Assembly: GCA_903813345.2 (NCBI GenBank)
Contig: CAIIXF020000007.1
Span: 36,238,538-36,302,537 of the forward strand
Direction of reading: 5' to 3'
Source of the DNA: Owenia fusiformis
Taxonomy: Eukaryota > Annelida > Polychaeta > Sabellida > Oweniidae
Length of the DNA stretch: 64,000 bases
Shown here: positions 33,101-38,818 of the stretch, piece after piece
How the letters are laid out: each line of letters opens with the position of its first letter
Position numbering within the stretch: position 1 is the stretch's first letter
Position numbers and translations under genes: made by a program
The notes under the pieces: generated by a model
The model's database searches: none
The model's input: only the letters and a program-made list of their open reading frames with translations
What the model was told of the DNA's origin: nothing

Positions 33101-35995
33101 GTAACTCAATTTCATAACTAAGGGATGCTGTCTAATTATCAACTGTCGTGGAAAAATGAGGCTTATTTTGTTATTGTTTGTTATTATTGTTTGTTATGGT
33201 TTGACTCCCTCGCCCTAATAAAATTTAAGAATGTTAAGTTGACGTTCACTTGAATATTTAGAAAGTAAACACTCTTTAATTGCAAAATTATCCCTCAACT
33301 AGATTTTATTCCATCTTATTTTGATAAGACACGATCCATAATAAGTCTGTTATTCTGTTATCCGATATCGCATAATCATTTTTCCCTCCCTTACTGTATG
33401 ATTAATATCTTCATTTTATTTTCGTTGACTCTAAAATTGATGAACAAGTATGTGCTACAATGTTCAGGTTGTTTTGCATGTATGCTGTAATTTTGTGTCA
33501 TTTACAGCTTGTTGAAGAATACGCTTACTTAATAGGGAACATCTCAAAATATTGACTCAGTATAAGAAATAACTATAGCAAAACTTGTGTAGTTGTGTAT
33601 AGTGAACATTTTTGCCAACAAAATCATTCAATGTTGGTAGGTGTTCACTACAGGAAGGAATTGATTTTGCGGCATTTTGACGTACATATAGAGAGACCAG
33701 TTATTAGACAAGGCTAAAAGAGAAAAGGAATGATCGACTTAATTTGTATTTTCTACCCATGACACTCGAGCGATTAAGTTTTTGTTTTGTTGTAGTGTCA
33801 TATAAACTGACTTATTTAAGACTGACTGTCATCTGAATGGTTCATCCTTTTATTGTCAAATTTTAGTCTCTTCTTCTTTATAATCTCATCAAGCTGATCC
33901 TTTAAATAGTGGAATCATTGACACATTTGAATCAGTTAAAGGACTTTATTATCCCAATGACCAAAGTTTGGTAGGGATATAGTGAAGCCCTCCGTCCATC
34001 CATCCATCCATCTGGATGATAATTCGAATATTAGAAGAGGGATTTTGTTCATATTTGGTGGACAGATGTAAATTGGTTAATAGTTGTACGCAACAAAAAA
34101 AAATTCCAAGATGGCCGCTGCTTTAAAAATGGCAGGAATTTCTCATGAAAATATTAAGTTATTCATTTTGAACCAAAGTAATAAATATTATTGTTTGAAA
34201 ATTTGATAGTATATTCACAACATCTATCCATTTCATATATATTCCAAGATTTTCACCATGAGCCCCAGGGGCCATGTATGGGGGATCGGGAATACAGTAA
34301 TTTGCGTTCATTTTGAGATCTTTCTGTAGTATAGCTTTATTATACTCAAATGAAAGGCAATTTAGAGTAGATTGCAAATATTGTATCGTTTTTGTAATTT
34401 GGGCCTCGTAAAGTTCAAAATGGCTGCCTTATGTGAGATTTCGCATTAATTTTCTGATCTCTTCAAAGTATGGCTATATTATACTCAAATTGAAGAAAGT
34501 TTAGGGTAGATCATTATTATGGTATTGTTTTTCTGATTTGTGCCTCAGAAAATTCAAAATGGCTGCCAACGGAAGTTTGCGTTAATTTTGAGATCTTTCT
34601 GAAGTATAACTTTATTATACTCAAATGAAAGGCATTTTGCTACTCTGTGGAGTTGCCGTTTTAGTTGGATTAATTGAATGACATCATATAGTCCATCAAG
34701 GGTGATTTTGATTTTAAACCTATCTGTTTTTTAAATTGATGGGGAAGAGAAAAAGATTAAGTTTGGACTTAGCAGATAGAGGTAGTAATAGTTAGCCAAA
34801 TTATCTCCAAAGCTGTATGTTTATTGTATCACTGTTATGTTCCCCACTCTCTCATTGGTCTACACATTACATTCGACATGAAAATAAGATATATTCAATG
34901 GCCATGCTTATAACGAAAAAAGGCGTTTTCAAGAGGCATATTCACTGTGTGTATCGTTTCATCCAGTGTATACATTTAAACTAAATTCATTTTAATTCAT
35001 AATGATTTGTTCATGTCATTTGGTTTTATAAAGTACATATTTGTAGTAATTAAAAATATTTAAGAGTTATTTAAGATCTAAATTTCATGCATTGGCCCTT
35101 AAGTGACCAATATCTCATTATCAGGGGTCGGAAAGACGGATGAATCAGAAATGAAATTAATACATTGGTTTCTTGTTTGTCAGTTTTCCATTACCCATGA
35201 GGATCAGCACCAGCAGATGATGTTATATCACATGCAGTAGTACAGCATCCCATTACAGTCCACCCATGTAGCTCAGCGGTAGCACAGGTACCTCTCACGC
35301 AAAAGGTCCCGGATTCGATCCCCGGTTCAGGCAAGACTAAATTTTCTTGTTTGCGTGAAGTACTTCAGGGTGTTTGACTGAGTGGTCCACAACTCGTACA
35401 AAAGGCTGTGGTGTGTACTTGTATGTCTATGTATAAGTGCACATAAAAGAACACAGTGCTTCTTCAAGGAGGGGTTTCTGGGTTTATCTTCCATGTTAAT
35501 TACGTAAATTACGACCGTATATATATGGGACATACCCAAGAGGTATTGCTCACCTTCATTGGTGGTAAACAAAATACAATGCAATTACCCATAATCAATC
35601 TAACCAATCAAATGTTTTATATTACAGGATCAGCACCAGCAGATGATGTTCCATCTTATGAAGTAGTACAGCATCCCATTACCCATAATCAATCTAACCA
35701 ATCAAATGTTTTATATTACAGGATCAGCACCAGCAGATGATGTTACATCTCATGCAGTAGTACAGCATCCCATTACCCATAATCAATCTAACCAATCAAA
35801 TGTTTTATATTACAGGATCAGCACCAGCAGATGATGTTCCATCTCATGCAGCAGCATCAAGTCCAACAACAAGGTGGATTCAGCCCTGCCCATCCTGGAG
35901 TCCCTAACGTGCCACGCCCTACAGTTCCCGGGGCCCCACCCCACCCCCAAGCGAACAGGAACATGCCATCTGAAAAACTGAAGGAGAAAAGCTGA
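77..35995 (+). CDS. MLLT10: AF10/AF17 (MLLT10) orthologue, 17 coding exons, complete CDS
   Basis: Chromatin reader that, in animals studied, binds the histone methyltransferase DOT1L and promotes H3K79 methylation in the nucleus. Exons: 77-185, 278-357, 843-897, 2159-2268, 2920-3023, 5922-6015, 6625-6759, 7388-8160, 8503-8766, 9533-9603, 14173-14289, 14564-14684, 15415-15518, 17465-17751, 18324-18480, 18916-19166, 35816-35995. All junctions are GT-AG with matching phases; the sum is 3012 nt, 1003 residues plus stop (human AF10 is about 1070). PHD finger ~8-57, extended PHD ~64-184, acidic and Ser/Thr-rich middle, basic stretches, octapeptide EQLLERQW at 690-697, leucine zipper with heptad Leu 716-751, Gln-rich tail. 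The start is the Met of MKEMVGG, as in AF17; an in-frame TAG at 65-67 lies just upstream. A possible acceptor AG at 43-44 suggests a further 5'UTR exon. The last intron carries two antisense GPCR genes. Confidence 0.95.
278..357 (+). CDS. MLLT10: MLLT10 exon 2: second half of PHD finger
   Basis: Codes residues 37-63, including CYGIVQVPPGPWFCRKCES, almost identical to vertebrate AF10. Acceptor TTTGCAG, donor GTGAGT. Confidence 0.93.
843..897 (+). CDS. MLLT10: MLLT10 exon 3: start of extended PHD
   Basis: Codes KCELCPQRDGALKRTDSG (residues 64-81), the pre-PHD zinc knuckle of the extended PHD module. Acceptor TATTTCAG, donor GTAGGT, phase 1. Confidence 0.93.
1376..1574. mobile_element. Small MITE, ends CAGTGATCTCC
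   Basis: CAGTGATCTCC at 1376 and GGAGATCACTG ending 1574 are inverted; interior has repeated GCACCCACCTGA. Target duplication unclear. Confidence 0.6.
1689..1778. repeat. Short inverted repeat
   Basis: GTTTATTAGTGTTCAT...GTCACAGAC is mirrored by GTCTGTGAC...ATGAACACTAATAATAAAC with a ~35-base loop, in MLLT10 intron 3. Confidence 0.7.
2159..2268 (+). CDS. MLLT10: MLLT10 exon 4: extended PHD
   Basis: Codes residues 82-118, including GWGHVICALFIPEV and the conserved VPHDRYNK at its end. Acceptor CTAACAG, donor GTAGGG. Confidence 0.93.
2920..3023 (+). CDS. MLLT10: MLLT10 exon 5: extended PHD
   Basis: Codes residues 119-152 (SCYVCEEQGRESKATTGAC and following zinc ligands CNKPGC). Donor GTATGC, phase 2. 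A DNA transposon begins only about 25 bases downstream of this donor. Confidence 0.93.
3410..4404 (+). pseudogene. Transposon gene remnant, LSGSDTTS region
   Basis: ORF 3410-4036 carries DVYLIFDRYKDNSIKNSTRS; the conserved continuation (SVYSDDTDVFLLLLHH) is in another frame near 3960-4030, followed by an in-frame TGA and then LLAAYGLSGSDTTSC in 4132-4404. So at least one frameshift and one stop. Function of the family unknown to me. Confidence 0.75.
4443..4829 (+). pseudogene. Transposon gene remnant, CXC cysteine-rich C-terminus
   Basis: 128-residue frame: a GWEINSMGSLVP segment, then 10 Cys in about 45 residues ending CVCKGNECNN, like tesmin/TSO1 CXC motifs that end this family. It is open but cut off from the upstream part. 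Confidence 0.7.
5538..5978 (+). repeat. 109-bp array: acceptor plus start of MLLT10 exon 6, 4 copies
   Basis: The first exon base after TTCTAG falls at 5595, 5704, 5813 and 5922, exactly 109 apart. Each unit has the intron end and the first ~60 exon bases (GCCCAGGCCCAAGGTTT); only the fourth continues into the full exon. Confidence 0.96.
5922..6015 (+). CDS. MLLT10: MLLT10 exon 6: end of extended PHD
   Basis: Codes residues 153-184: CAQAQGLLCEEAGAYMDN then VKYCGYCSLHYKKL. This is the only full copy; three truncated copies with their own acceptor lie upstream at 109-base spacing. Only this copy reads into YCGYC and a GTAAG donor at 6016. Confidence 0.92.
6061..6225. mobile_element. 165-bp MITE, ends CAGGGGTTTCA, TSD TTTAA
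   Basis: CAGGGGTTTCATTAG and CTAGTGAAACCCCTG are inverted; TTTAA flanks both sides (6056-6060, 6226-6230). The interior folds on ACAGGTGATTTTCACCTGT. hAT-like ends but short duplication. Confidence 0.7.
6625..6759 (+). CDS. MLLT10: MLLT10 exon 7
   Basis: Codes residues 185-229, a Lys/Pro-rich linker after the zinc modules. Acceptor TATTCCAG, donor GTAATT, phase 0 at both ends, so skipping would keep frame. Confidence 0.85.
7388..8160 (+). CDS. MLLT10: MLLT10 exon 8: long Ser/Thr-rich exon
   Basis: Codes residues 230-486. The opening frame after the TTTTTCAG acceptor starts GKERTERSERS. It is low complexity, Ser/Thr-rich, with an acidic run EPMDEDDEDEEEEG. Likely disordered. Donor GTGAGT at 8161, phase 2. 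Confidence 0.9.
8503..8766 (+). CDS. MLLT10: MLLT10 exon 9: basic region
   Basis: Codes residues 487-574. Contains the basic clusters KKFKKHK and KKLRKRK, candidate nuclear localisation signals, and PPISPPIS. Acceptor ATTTACAG, donor GTAGGA, phase 2. Confidence 0.88.
9533..9603 (+). CDS. MLLT10: MLLT10 exon 10
   Basis: Short exon, residues 575-598 (SNMSQGFGATQSQTLFG and on). Too short to stand out as an ORF; supported by ATTTCAG acceptor, GTAAGT donor and matching phases on both sides. Confidence 0.82.
9630..9930. mobile_element. Foldback MITE of the GTGTTCAC family
   Basis: About 80-base inverted arms: TTTTATACAGGAGTCAATGT left and ACATTGACTCCTGTATAAAA right. Related sequence occurs at 40250-40460 and 52055-52205. 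Confidence 0.8.
10274..13188. mobile_element. 2.9-kb TTAA-TSD DNA element, non-autonomous
   Basis: TTAA + AGGGAATGCGAAGTTT at the left and AACTTCGCATTCCCT + TTAA at the right. TTAA duplication is the mark of piggyBac or Kolobok types. No transposase-like frame seen; the largest frames (11522-11734, 11767-11970) are short and unrecognised. Interior has a CpG-rich block at 12000-12440. Confidence 0.75.
13728..14139. mobile_element. 412-bp palindromic MITE, CAC ends, TSD TTCAC (copy 1)
   Basis: Ends CACGCGGTCCTAACTT and its inverse; TTCAC at 13723-13727 and 14140-14144. Inner hairpin CCCCAGCTGT...ACAGCTGGGG. Second copy at 58460. Confidence 0.85.
14173..14289 (+). CDS. MLLT10: MLLT10 exon 11
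   Basis: Residues 599-637, Ser/Thr/Ala-rich (ATSTASVASSHA). Acceptor ATTTAG, donor GTATAG, phase 1 to phase 1. It lies just downstream of the CAC-ended MITE at 13728-14139. Confidence 0.8.
14564..14684 (+). CDS. MLLT10: MLLT10 exon 12
   Basis: Residues 638-677 (GWLDPKSEVLSNGPIGALMG and following). Acceptor ATTGTAG, donor GTCAGT, phase 2. Confidence 0.82.
15415..15518 (+). CDS. MLLT10: MLLT10 exon 13: octapeptide motif
   Basis: Residues 678-712. SMEQLLERQWEQGSQFLMEQ matches the octapeptide region of AF10, which together with the zipper contacts DOT1L. Acceptor TTTGCAG, donor GTAAGT, phase 1. Confidence 0.93.
15781..16370. repeat. 110-bp minisatellite, 5 units plus a partial
   Basis: CAATTTGCAGAGTGATTAAA recurs at 15781, 15891, 16001, 16111, 16221 and 16331. 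Contains the palindrome TATCAACTGAGTTGATA. Nearly identical units, so young. In MLLT10 intron 13. Confidence 0.95.
16997..17423 (+). mobile_element. Internally deleted mariner-family relic
   Basis: CAGGGTGGGCCAAA ends with TA duplication (16995-16996, 17424-17425). 17065-17230 reads NSPDANPSGYRVWGFLYEI, then a decayed stretch with a stop: this matches the C-terminal SPD-NP--Y-VW block of mariner transposases, including the third catalytic Asp. The N-terminal half is absent. Confidence 0.82.
17465..17751 (+). CDS. MLLT10: MLLT10 exon 14: leucine zipper
   Basis: Residues 713-808. LNCLHQLRAENHRLEEHIQ continues with Leu at 716, 723, 730, 737, 744 and 751 in perfect heptads: the OM-LZ coiled coil. 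Acceptor TGTTTCAG, donor GTTAGA. A mariner relic ends about 40 bases before the acceptor. Confidence 0.94.
18324..18480 (+). CDS. MLLT10: MLLT10 exon 15
   Basis: Residues 809-860, rich in Gly-Gln-Gly-His (GHRDTGQGHGQSP). Acceptor ATTTCTAG, donor GTATGT, phase 1. Confidence 0.82.
18916..19166 (+). CDS. MLLT10: MLLT10 exon 16: Gly/Gln/Pro repeats and Gln-rich helix
   Basis: Residues 861-944. Imperfect GQGHPGQQPQ peptide repeats precede AAIEQQRLMFQQHQHMMNQ, comparable to the Gln-rich C-terminal region of AF10. Acceptor TTTTAG, donor GTAAGT, phase 0. The following intron is about 16.6 kb. Confidence 0.88.
19170..20060. other. Intron sequence, no feature seen
   Basis: Start of the 16.6-kb MLLT10 intron 16. 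AT-rich, no ORF, repeat or splice evidence noted. Confidence 0.6.
20064..20398. mobile_element. TA-TSD MITE, CG-rich
   Basis: CTGTACTCCC and GGGAGTACAG flanked by TA. Interior repeats TTTCGCG motifs (ATTATATTTCGCGTTTTGAA). Confidence 0.7.
20489..20735. mobile_element. Foldback MITE with TTATTAACGAATCG arms
   Basis: GTTATTAACGAATCGTTAAT near 20504 is inverted as ATTAACGATTCGTTAATAAC near 20692; GGAGG/CCTCC outermost. Confidence 0.7.
20740..22010. other. Intron sequence, only simple repeats
   Basis: Contains a CATTGTC/GTCGTCGTC-rich simple stretch at 21535-21630, which creates a small open frame. Nothing else identified. Confidence 0.6.
22680..22940 (-). repeat. 92-bp array carrying GPCR copy 1 coding end, about 3 units
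   Basis: Units start (as GAGACNGATTCA on +) at about 22680, 22772 and 22864. Each contains the reverse complement of the last ~45 coding bases plus about 45 bases of 3'UTR; the innermost carries the real stop. Confidence 0.9.
22892..24160 (-). CDS. Class A (rhodopsin-like) GPCR, copy 1, intronless, nested in MLLT10 intron
   Basis: About 422 residues. Seven hydrophobic helices follow a ~75-residue extracellular N-terminus made of DTMN and NNGTINSS repeats rich in N-glycosylation sequons. Class A landmarks: N in SNGLVF (TM1), D in SIVDFIAG (TM2), Cys in LLCFLK and the ERY triplet (TM3), W in TM4, FFWISW (TM6), NPWIY (TM7), then a basic helix 8. TM5 lacks the usual Pro. The open frame extends 36 bases upstream only with a TTG, so I start at the first ATG. 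Ligand unknown; invertebrate orphan or amine/adenosine-like receptor is a guess. The stop-codon region is repeated downstream in 92-base units. Antisense to the host intron. Confidence 0.9.
   Translation of the reverse strand: MNRSMDTMNTSMDTMNITTDTMNKAMDTMANSTMNNNYGTINSSLNNGTINSSLNNGTIYGTINNGTINGTEIMFKWIPVPLAITLMILEMILGILICFSNGLVFMIYAKFRNLRTVTNTLIVSLSIVDFIAGLTMCFLHAITNYLPFIIRIEDKIDGLLCFLKILVVTTSMLMSLMHLTLMMIERYLRTVYPNWHARYITFKTICVIIIVVWISELFIVCLPMFMGAFIRKPYDICRSAAVFDETFLTILKVQIGVALIINIGLFIAMAYYIRKVNLIVDIGQTAGVLDNQRMTTLKKDRVITMTTCTIMAFFWISWIQFLLISTVLKIGQDGPLLSYMVMAVSGSVARGNSVINPWIYAWRHKEIKTAMKRVMSCNFKEEEHRNNTVDNPTVHGTDMAAISIHDNMVALDLEERVECSKM
24385..25640 (-). mobile_element. Pearl/Helentron-like element, split by an hAT-type insertion
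   Basis: On - the 3' end is a GTCCGTCC-type (ACGG) microsatellite followed by a hairpin (plus strand TTATTCCACCGCATGAAGTT then GTGGGGTATA at 24385-24420). Degenerate core repeats (AAATGGCTGCCATTTT, GATTTGGTTCAAATT) follow and continue past 25594. Pearl elements of bivalves have this layout; family assignment is inference. Confidence 0.6.
24726..25586. mobile_element. 861-bp hAT-type MITE with 8-bp TSD
   Basis: TAGAGGTGTAACTC at 24726 and GAGTTACACCTCTA ending 25586, flanked by CTAGGGAC at 24718-24725 and 25587-25594. An 8-bp duplication with TAGAGGTG ends fits hAT. No transposase frame. Confidence 0.9.
25680..26680. repeat. 57-bp minisatellite, about 17.5 units
   Basis: Unit contains GGAATTAACTTTGTTAATCA and ATATATAGGGGTCATA. 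Units differ mainly at one spot (AGA, AGC or ACC before TTTTCCC). 57 is 3 x 19, so the frame stays open for 328 residues by periodicity. Confidence 0.97.
27030..27385 (+). pseudogene. Second fragment of the CXC-family transposon gene
   Basis: FVMILYNRDNNETTVNAARQ then EMFTRKTTQTENIPQT, and, after the TAG, LYALQQHIKHVLFQAVYVQG and LGWESTTTKI in the same order as this family shows just before the CXC part. Internal stops; no CXC tail seen. Confidence 0.65.
27409..29257. mobile_element. 1.85-kb foldback element with CAAATAGTGACTG ends enclosing a minisatellite
   Basis: CAAATAGTGACTG...CAATAGTGTAAAT at 27409 is inverted as ATTTACACTATTG...CAGTCACTATTTG ending 29257. 27440-27745 is a complex hairpin (GAATATCCTCT against AGAGGATATTTC; GATTGAATATAGGTTTTATTCC inverted near 27690). 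A related single end lies at 62451-62580. Confidence 0.7.
27790..29110. repeat. ~140-bp degenerate minisatellite rich in AGGTCA half-sites
   Basis: About 9-10 units sharing CATCTACATGTTCTCAGAA, TTTGACCTTCAATGACCTTC and AAGGTCAAAAAGGTC. Many AGGTCA/TGACCT words at spacings of 3-4 bases; TCAAGGTCA occurs at 27855 and near 28550, 28686 and 28859. Confidence 0.9.
30473..31460 (-). repeat. 92-bp array carrying GPCR copy 2 coding end, about 11 units
   Basis: GAGACGGATTCACC recurs at 30565, 30657, 30749, 30841, 30932, 31024, 31116, 31208, 31300 and 31392, with a diverged unit before. Same unit as downstream of copy 1. The period is not a multiple of 3. Confidence 0.93.
31420..32694 (-). CDS. Class A GPCR, copy 2, intronless, nested in MLLT10 intron
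   Basis: 424 residues, tandem duplicate of the receptor at 22892-24160, same orientation. ERY, NPWIY, the TM3 Cys and the TM2 Asp are all kept, so it looks functional. TM3 to TM5 is identical to the other copy, while the N-terminus (MIRSMDTMNRSMNRL type repeats), the third intracellular loop and TM6-TM7 differ. The ATTGATCTGTTCATTGTATCC-type DNA repeat coding the N-terminus continues upstream of the chosen ATG to about 32760, so the start could shift by repeat slippage. About eleven 92-base copies of the coding end follow the stop. Confidence 0.9.
   Translation of the reverse strand: MIRSMDTMNRSMNRLMDTPNRSIDKMNGPMDIINTSMDTIPKSPMNNSYGTINSSLSNGSINDTINSGTINDTEIMFKWIPVPLAITLMILEMILGILICFSNGLVFMIYAKFRNLRTVTNTLIVTLSIVDFITGLTVCFLHAITNYLPFIIHIEDKIDGLLCFLKILVVTTSMLMSLMHLTLMMIERYLRTVYPNWHARYITFKTICVIIIVVWISELFIVCLPMFMGAFIRKPYDICRSAAVFDETFLTILKIQVGVMLAINIGLFIAMAYYIRKVNLIVDIGQTAGAENSLTLTTLKKDRVITMTTCTIMALFWISWAQYLFISTLLDIGQDGPLLSYLVMAVSSNVALGNSMANPWIYAWRHKEIKTAMKKVMTCNLKEDEHRNNTVDNPTVHGTDMAAMSIHDNMVALDLEERVECSKM
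32990..33945. other. Intron sequence upstream of GPCR copy 2, nothing identified
   Basis: AT-rich; a short GTTCACTACAGGAAGG stretch near 33640 resembles the GTGTTCAC repeats. No clear promoter of the GPCR recognised. Confidence 0.5.
33946..34660 (-). mobile_element. Pearl/Helentron-like element, second copy
   Basis: Same - strand signature: TTATCCCAATGACCAAAG then TTTGGTAGGGATATA hairpin, CCGTCCATCCATCCATC microsatellite, and three ~170-base core repeats with AAAATGGCTGCC and TACTCAAATGAAAGGCA. Confidence 0.6.
35202..35845 (+). repeat. 94-bp array: acceptor plus start of MLLT10 last exon, 3 copies plus a diverged one
   Basis: GATCAGCACCAGCAGATGATG starts after ATTACAG at 35628, 35722 and 35816 (94-base steps), with an older copy at 35202 separated by a SINE. 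Upstream copies carry ATG(A/C)AG-TAG where the real exon has ATGCAGCAG. Confidence 0.95.
35257..35583 (+). mobile_element. tRNA-derived SINE
   Basis: A box TAGCTCAGCGGT at 35269-35280, B box-like GGATTCGATCCC at 35311, then a ~250-base non-tRNA body. Flanked by ATTAC (35252-35256, 35584-35588). It sits inside the acceptor array of MLLT10 exon 17. The acceptor stem does not pair, so not a working tRNA. Confidence 0.75.
35816..35995 (+). CDS. MLLT10: MLLT10 exon 17: C-terminus
   Basis: Residues 945-1003 and TGA at 35993-35995. DQHQQMMFHLMQQHQVQQQ leads to a Pro-rich stretch and the ending SEKLKEKS, close to the EKS end of human AF10. This is the last of a tandem series of acceptor-plus-exon-start copies. 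Confidence 0.9.
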   Translation, partial: DQHQQMMFHLMQQHQVQQQGGFSPAHPGVPNVPRPTVPGAPPHPQANRNMPSEKLKEKS

Positions 35996-36189
35996 TAATT
36001 TTGAGAAACAGAATTCAGAAAATTAGTTATGTCTGAAATTATTGTTGTAATTTCAAAAATACATTGATTTGCAACAATTACTGATTTTTGAATATATTTA
36101 TTATAATCAATCATAAGTCGATTTGAAGAATATTTTACATGCATTATAACTTTTGGAAATATGTCAAAATACAATTCAAAACATTGTCT

Positions 36190-36500
36190 TCGGTTCTGTG
36201 GTGTAAAGGTTATCACACTCAACTCCCGATGCCAAAGTCCTTGGTTCAATCCCAGCCTGCAGCGACAGGATCCAGCTTATGCTAACTAGTACACAAGAGA
36301 AGTTGATTACTAGAGTGATACTAACTCGATAAAAGGCCTGTGCTGGCTTGAACTGTCTATGGTTCTAGCCAGGATAAAGAAACCAGTTCCTGTCAGATTA
36401 ATAAGGGAAGCTGTTTCTACCTTAGGATATCAATTTACATTATCCTACCACATCCTGCCCTATGGTGTCTGTGTGAGATATGTAAATCAAAAGAATAATG
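36190..36500 (+). mobile_element. Second tRNA-derived SINE, in MLLT10 3'UTR region
   Basis: A box-like GTGGTGTAAAGGTTATC at ~36199 and B box GGTTCAATCC at 36243-36252, followed by an unrelated body to about 36500. Different head from the 35257 SINE. Confidence 0.65.
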
Positions 36501-36756
36501 AATAACATAAACTGCCTGTCAATAAGCAAGATGCAAAAATATAAGAAACATTCTTGTTCATGTGAATGCATCGCACGTTGCAGAAGTTGCGTAAGTACAC
36601 TCTCAGAAAATTAAATCCATATTTCTTTCTATTGTCGTTTCATTAATGGATTAACTTTAATCTAAACAGATAAAATGAGATTGATTTAACATGCTATGTT
36701 TATTAGCCTTATGTCAGAAAAATTAGTCTTGACACATTTTTTATGTAAGAAAAATA

Positions 36757-37291
36757 CACTGTTGCTCATAAATATGGAATATTGGGCATTTCACAAAAGT
36801 CAGTAATTGTCTTTATTATAAAAATTACAAAAGTTTCAATTGAATGAAAGTATTCAACAATGATTATTCTAAAATTTCTGGTTAGAAAACTTATTCCAGG
36901 AAACTTTTATCAGAATTAATTCCTGGGAAATGAAAAATGTTACAAGTGTGTTTCTTTAATTTTCCCTGACCCGTCTCACATTTAAATTGTTATAAATCAA
37001 AAATATCATAGCTTATTTCACAGCTCCCTCAATTATTGGATGTAAAAGACATATTGTCCGGCGTATTTCAATACCTGGGCAATACCTGTTGCACTTTCAA
37101 TGATTTTTGCAGCATGTATTTCCCTCAGCCACAGGCTGTAGGCAATTCAAACTGCAAAAATCATGAACAGTTATTGTCCTCCGTAGAATGAAATATTTGC
37201 TTAATATTCCATTCATTAAATTTGAGAAGGCATTGAAAATGAGGAAATCAATGGTAAATTGGAAAATTTTCCATATTTATGAGCAACGGTG
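36757..37291. mobile_element. 535-bp mariner-type MITE, TA TSD
   Basis: CACTGTTGCTCATAAATATG at 36757 and its inverse (CATATTTATGAGCAACGGTG) ending 37291, both next to TA. No coding remnant seen. Confidence 0.85.
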
Positions 37292-37751
37292 TATGTCAAA
37301 CTGGATGTGATGCTATTATAATATTGAATTTAAGAAAAGAAATGTAGGCAAGACAACATTTGGAAGAAATTAATGTAAAAATCATTATTTGAGCATTAAG
37401 AGTTGATTGCCAGGGGTCGTTTTTGTAGAGAAGCAGGCCGCAACAGAAATAATTGAAATTTAAAAGTACATTGTTGATGAAACGTCTAGTTTCAGAAAAA
37501 TTAATTATATTTTATTTTTTCGATGTGTTTCTTTCTCAGTGCATTTTATTGTCTTCATTACATTGTAAAAGTACATACAATATAAGATGACATACAAAGT
37601 AGTTTGTCAGCTGGTTGTTTATGAGAGATCTTACTATGTAAGCCTACGATTACTATAAAACATGCTTATTTCACTCTCTTGTTTTTGCTAAAAATCATTG
37701 TTTACAGTAACTCATTTATTTTAAGTATTAATATCAATGGATATAATTCTG

Positions 37752-38042
37752 AATAAATGAATTCATCATTTTGCAAAAGACTAATAAATTCAGAATTTTT
37801 GATAAATAATATGATCCATTTATGAAATGGGCATGTTTTATAGTAGTATGTGTGTGTGTACCATATTTTAAGCTGTCGTAATCAGATTATGAAAGGGGTG
37901 TGTGTGTGTGTGTGTGTGTGTGTGGGGGGGGGGGGTAATGTCAACTAATGGGGTAAATTAACTTGACGATGCAGTAATTTTGATACTCAGACTTATAAGT
38001 TATTAGATCATTGATTTGGTATCATATTTTAGATCAAATAAA
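37752..38042 (+). terminator. Candidate MLLT10 polyadenylation signals
   Basis: The first canonical AATAAA downstream of the stop that I find is at 37752-37757, and another is at 38037-38042 with a T-rich stretch after it. They would give a 3'UTR of 1.8-2.0 kb containing a SINE and a mariner-type MITE. No transcript evidence; further AATAAA near 39.5 kb is possible. Confidence 0.25.
37850..37935. repeat. (TG)n microsatellite and G run
   Basis: GTGTGTGT to 37922 then a run of about 11 G. Confidence 0.95.
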
Positions 38043-38177
38043 ATCATGCAAGATCCCATCAGTTGACAAAAAACATGGTTTGTTTTTATTAAAACTTCGT
38101 TTTCCACCCCGTCCAATTGTGAAATGAATAAATATCTCCATCCTTGCAAGAAAAAGTCTTCCCTTAGATAAGAAACA

Positions 38178-38410
38178 ACAAGTTCAAGTTACCCTGTATG
38201 TTGAAGTTACCCTGTATGTTGAAGTTATCCTGTATGTTGAAGTTACCCTGTATGTTGAAGTTACCCTGTATGTTGAAGTTACCCTGTATGTTGAAGTTAC
38301 CCTGTATGTTGAAGTTACCCTGTATGTTGAAGTTACCCTGTATGTTGAAGTTACCCTGTATGTTGAAGTTACCCTGTATGTTGGACTTGGCATGCGTGTT
38401 AAAGTTACCC
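38178..38410. repeat. 18-bp minisatellite, about 12 units
   Basis: Unit TTACCCTGTATGTTGAAG. Period divisible by 3, hence open frames on both strands. Confidence 0.97.
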
Positions 38411-38818
38411 CAAAATGAAACAAAATAGTGTCGGAAGTTATACCTCCAATCCTAAGAATGACGTCATTACACGTCAGATAATACTATTTATCTATTCTAT
38501 ATGTATTTCAGCGATATATTTAGCACTGCACCATGTATTAATAAAAATTGTAAATATGAGCATTTATATAAGTATTGTAAATATTATTTTATTTCGCCAA
38601 TAGTAGAAATCAATAGTAGAAATTATATGTTATCATGTTTGTTCATTTTGAGTTGTTCAGCTTGCGGAAATCATACACGTGAAGCAGTTATTCCTTGACG
38701 ACTCATTATATGTCCAGGTGTTTTGCAATGAACATGTAATTGCCGTTTTCTTATTGGCCTTGTAACTTGATAATAACATCATGTTTTTTGTAACTATTCT
38801 AATTGCTTCAAGCCTAAA

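Noticed and set aside
35257-35340. Functional tRNA gene
   Set aside because: A and B boxes are present but the acceptor stem does not pair and a SINE body with TSD follows.
36190-36262. Functional tRNA gene
   Set aside because: Same reasoning: promoter boxes without a foldable full cloverleaf, followed by a SINE-like body.
38184-38428. Open frames on both strands
   Set aside because: 18-bp repeat; periodicity artefact.
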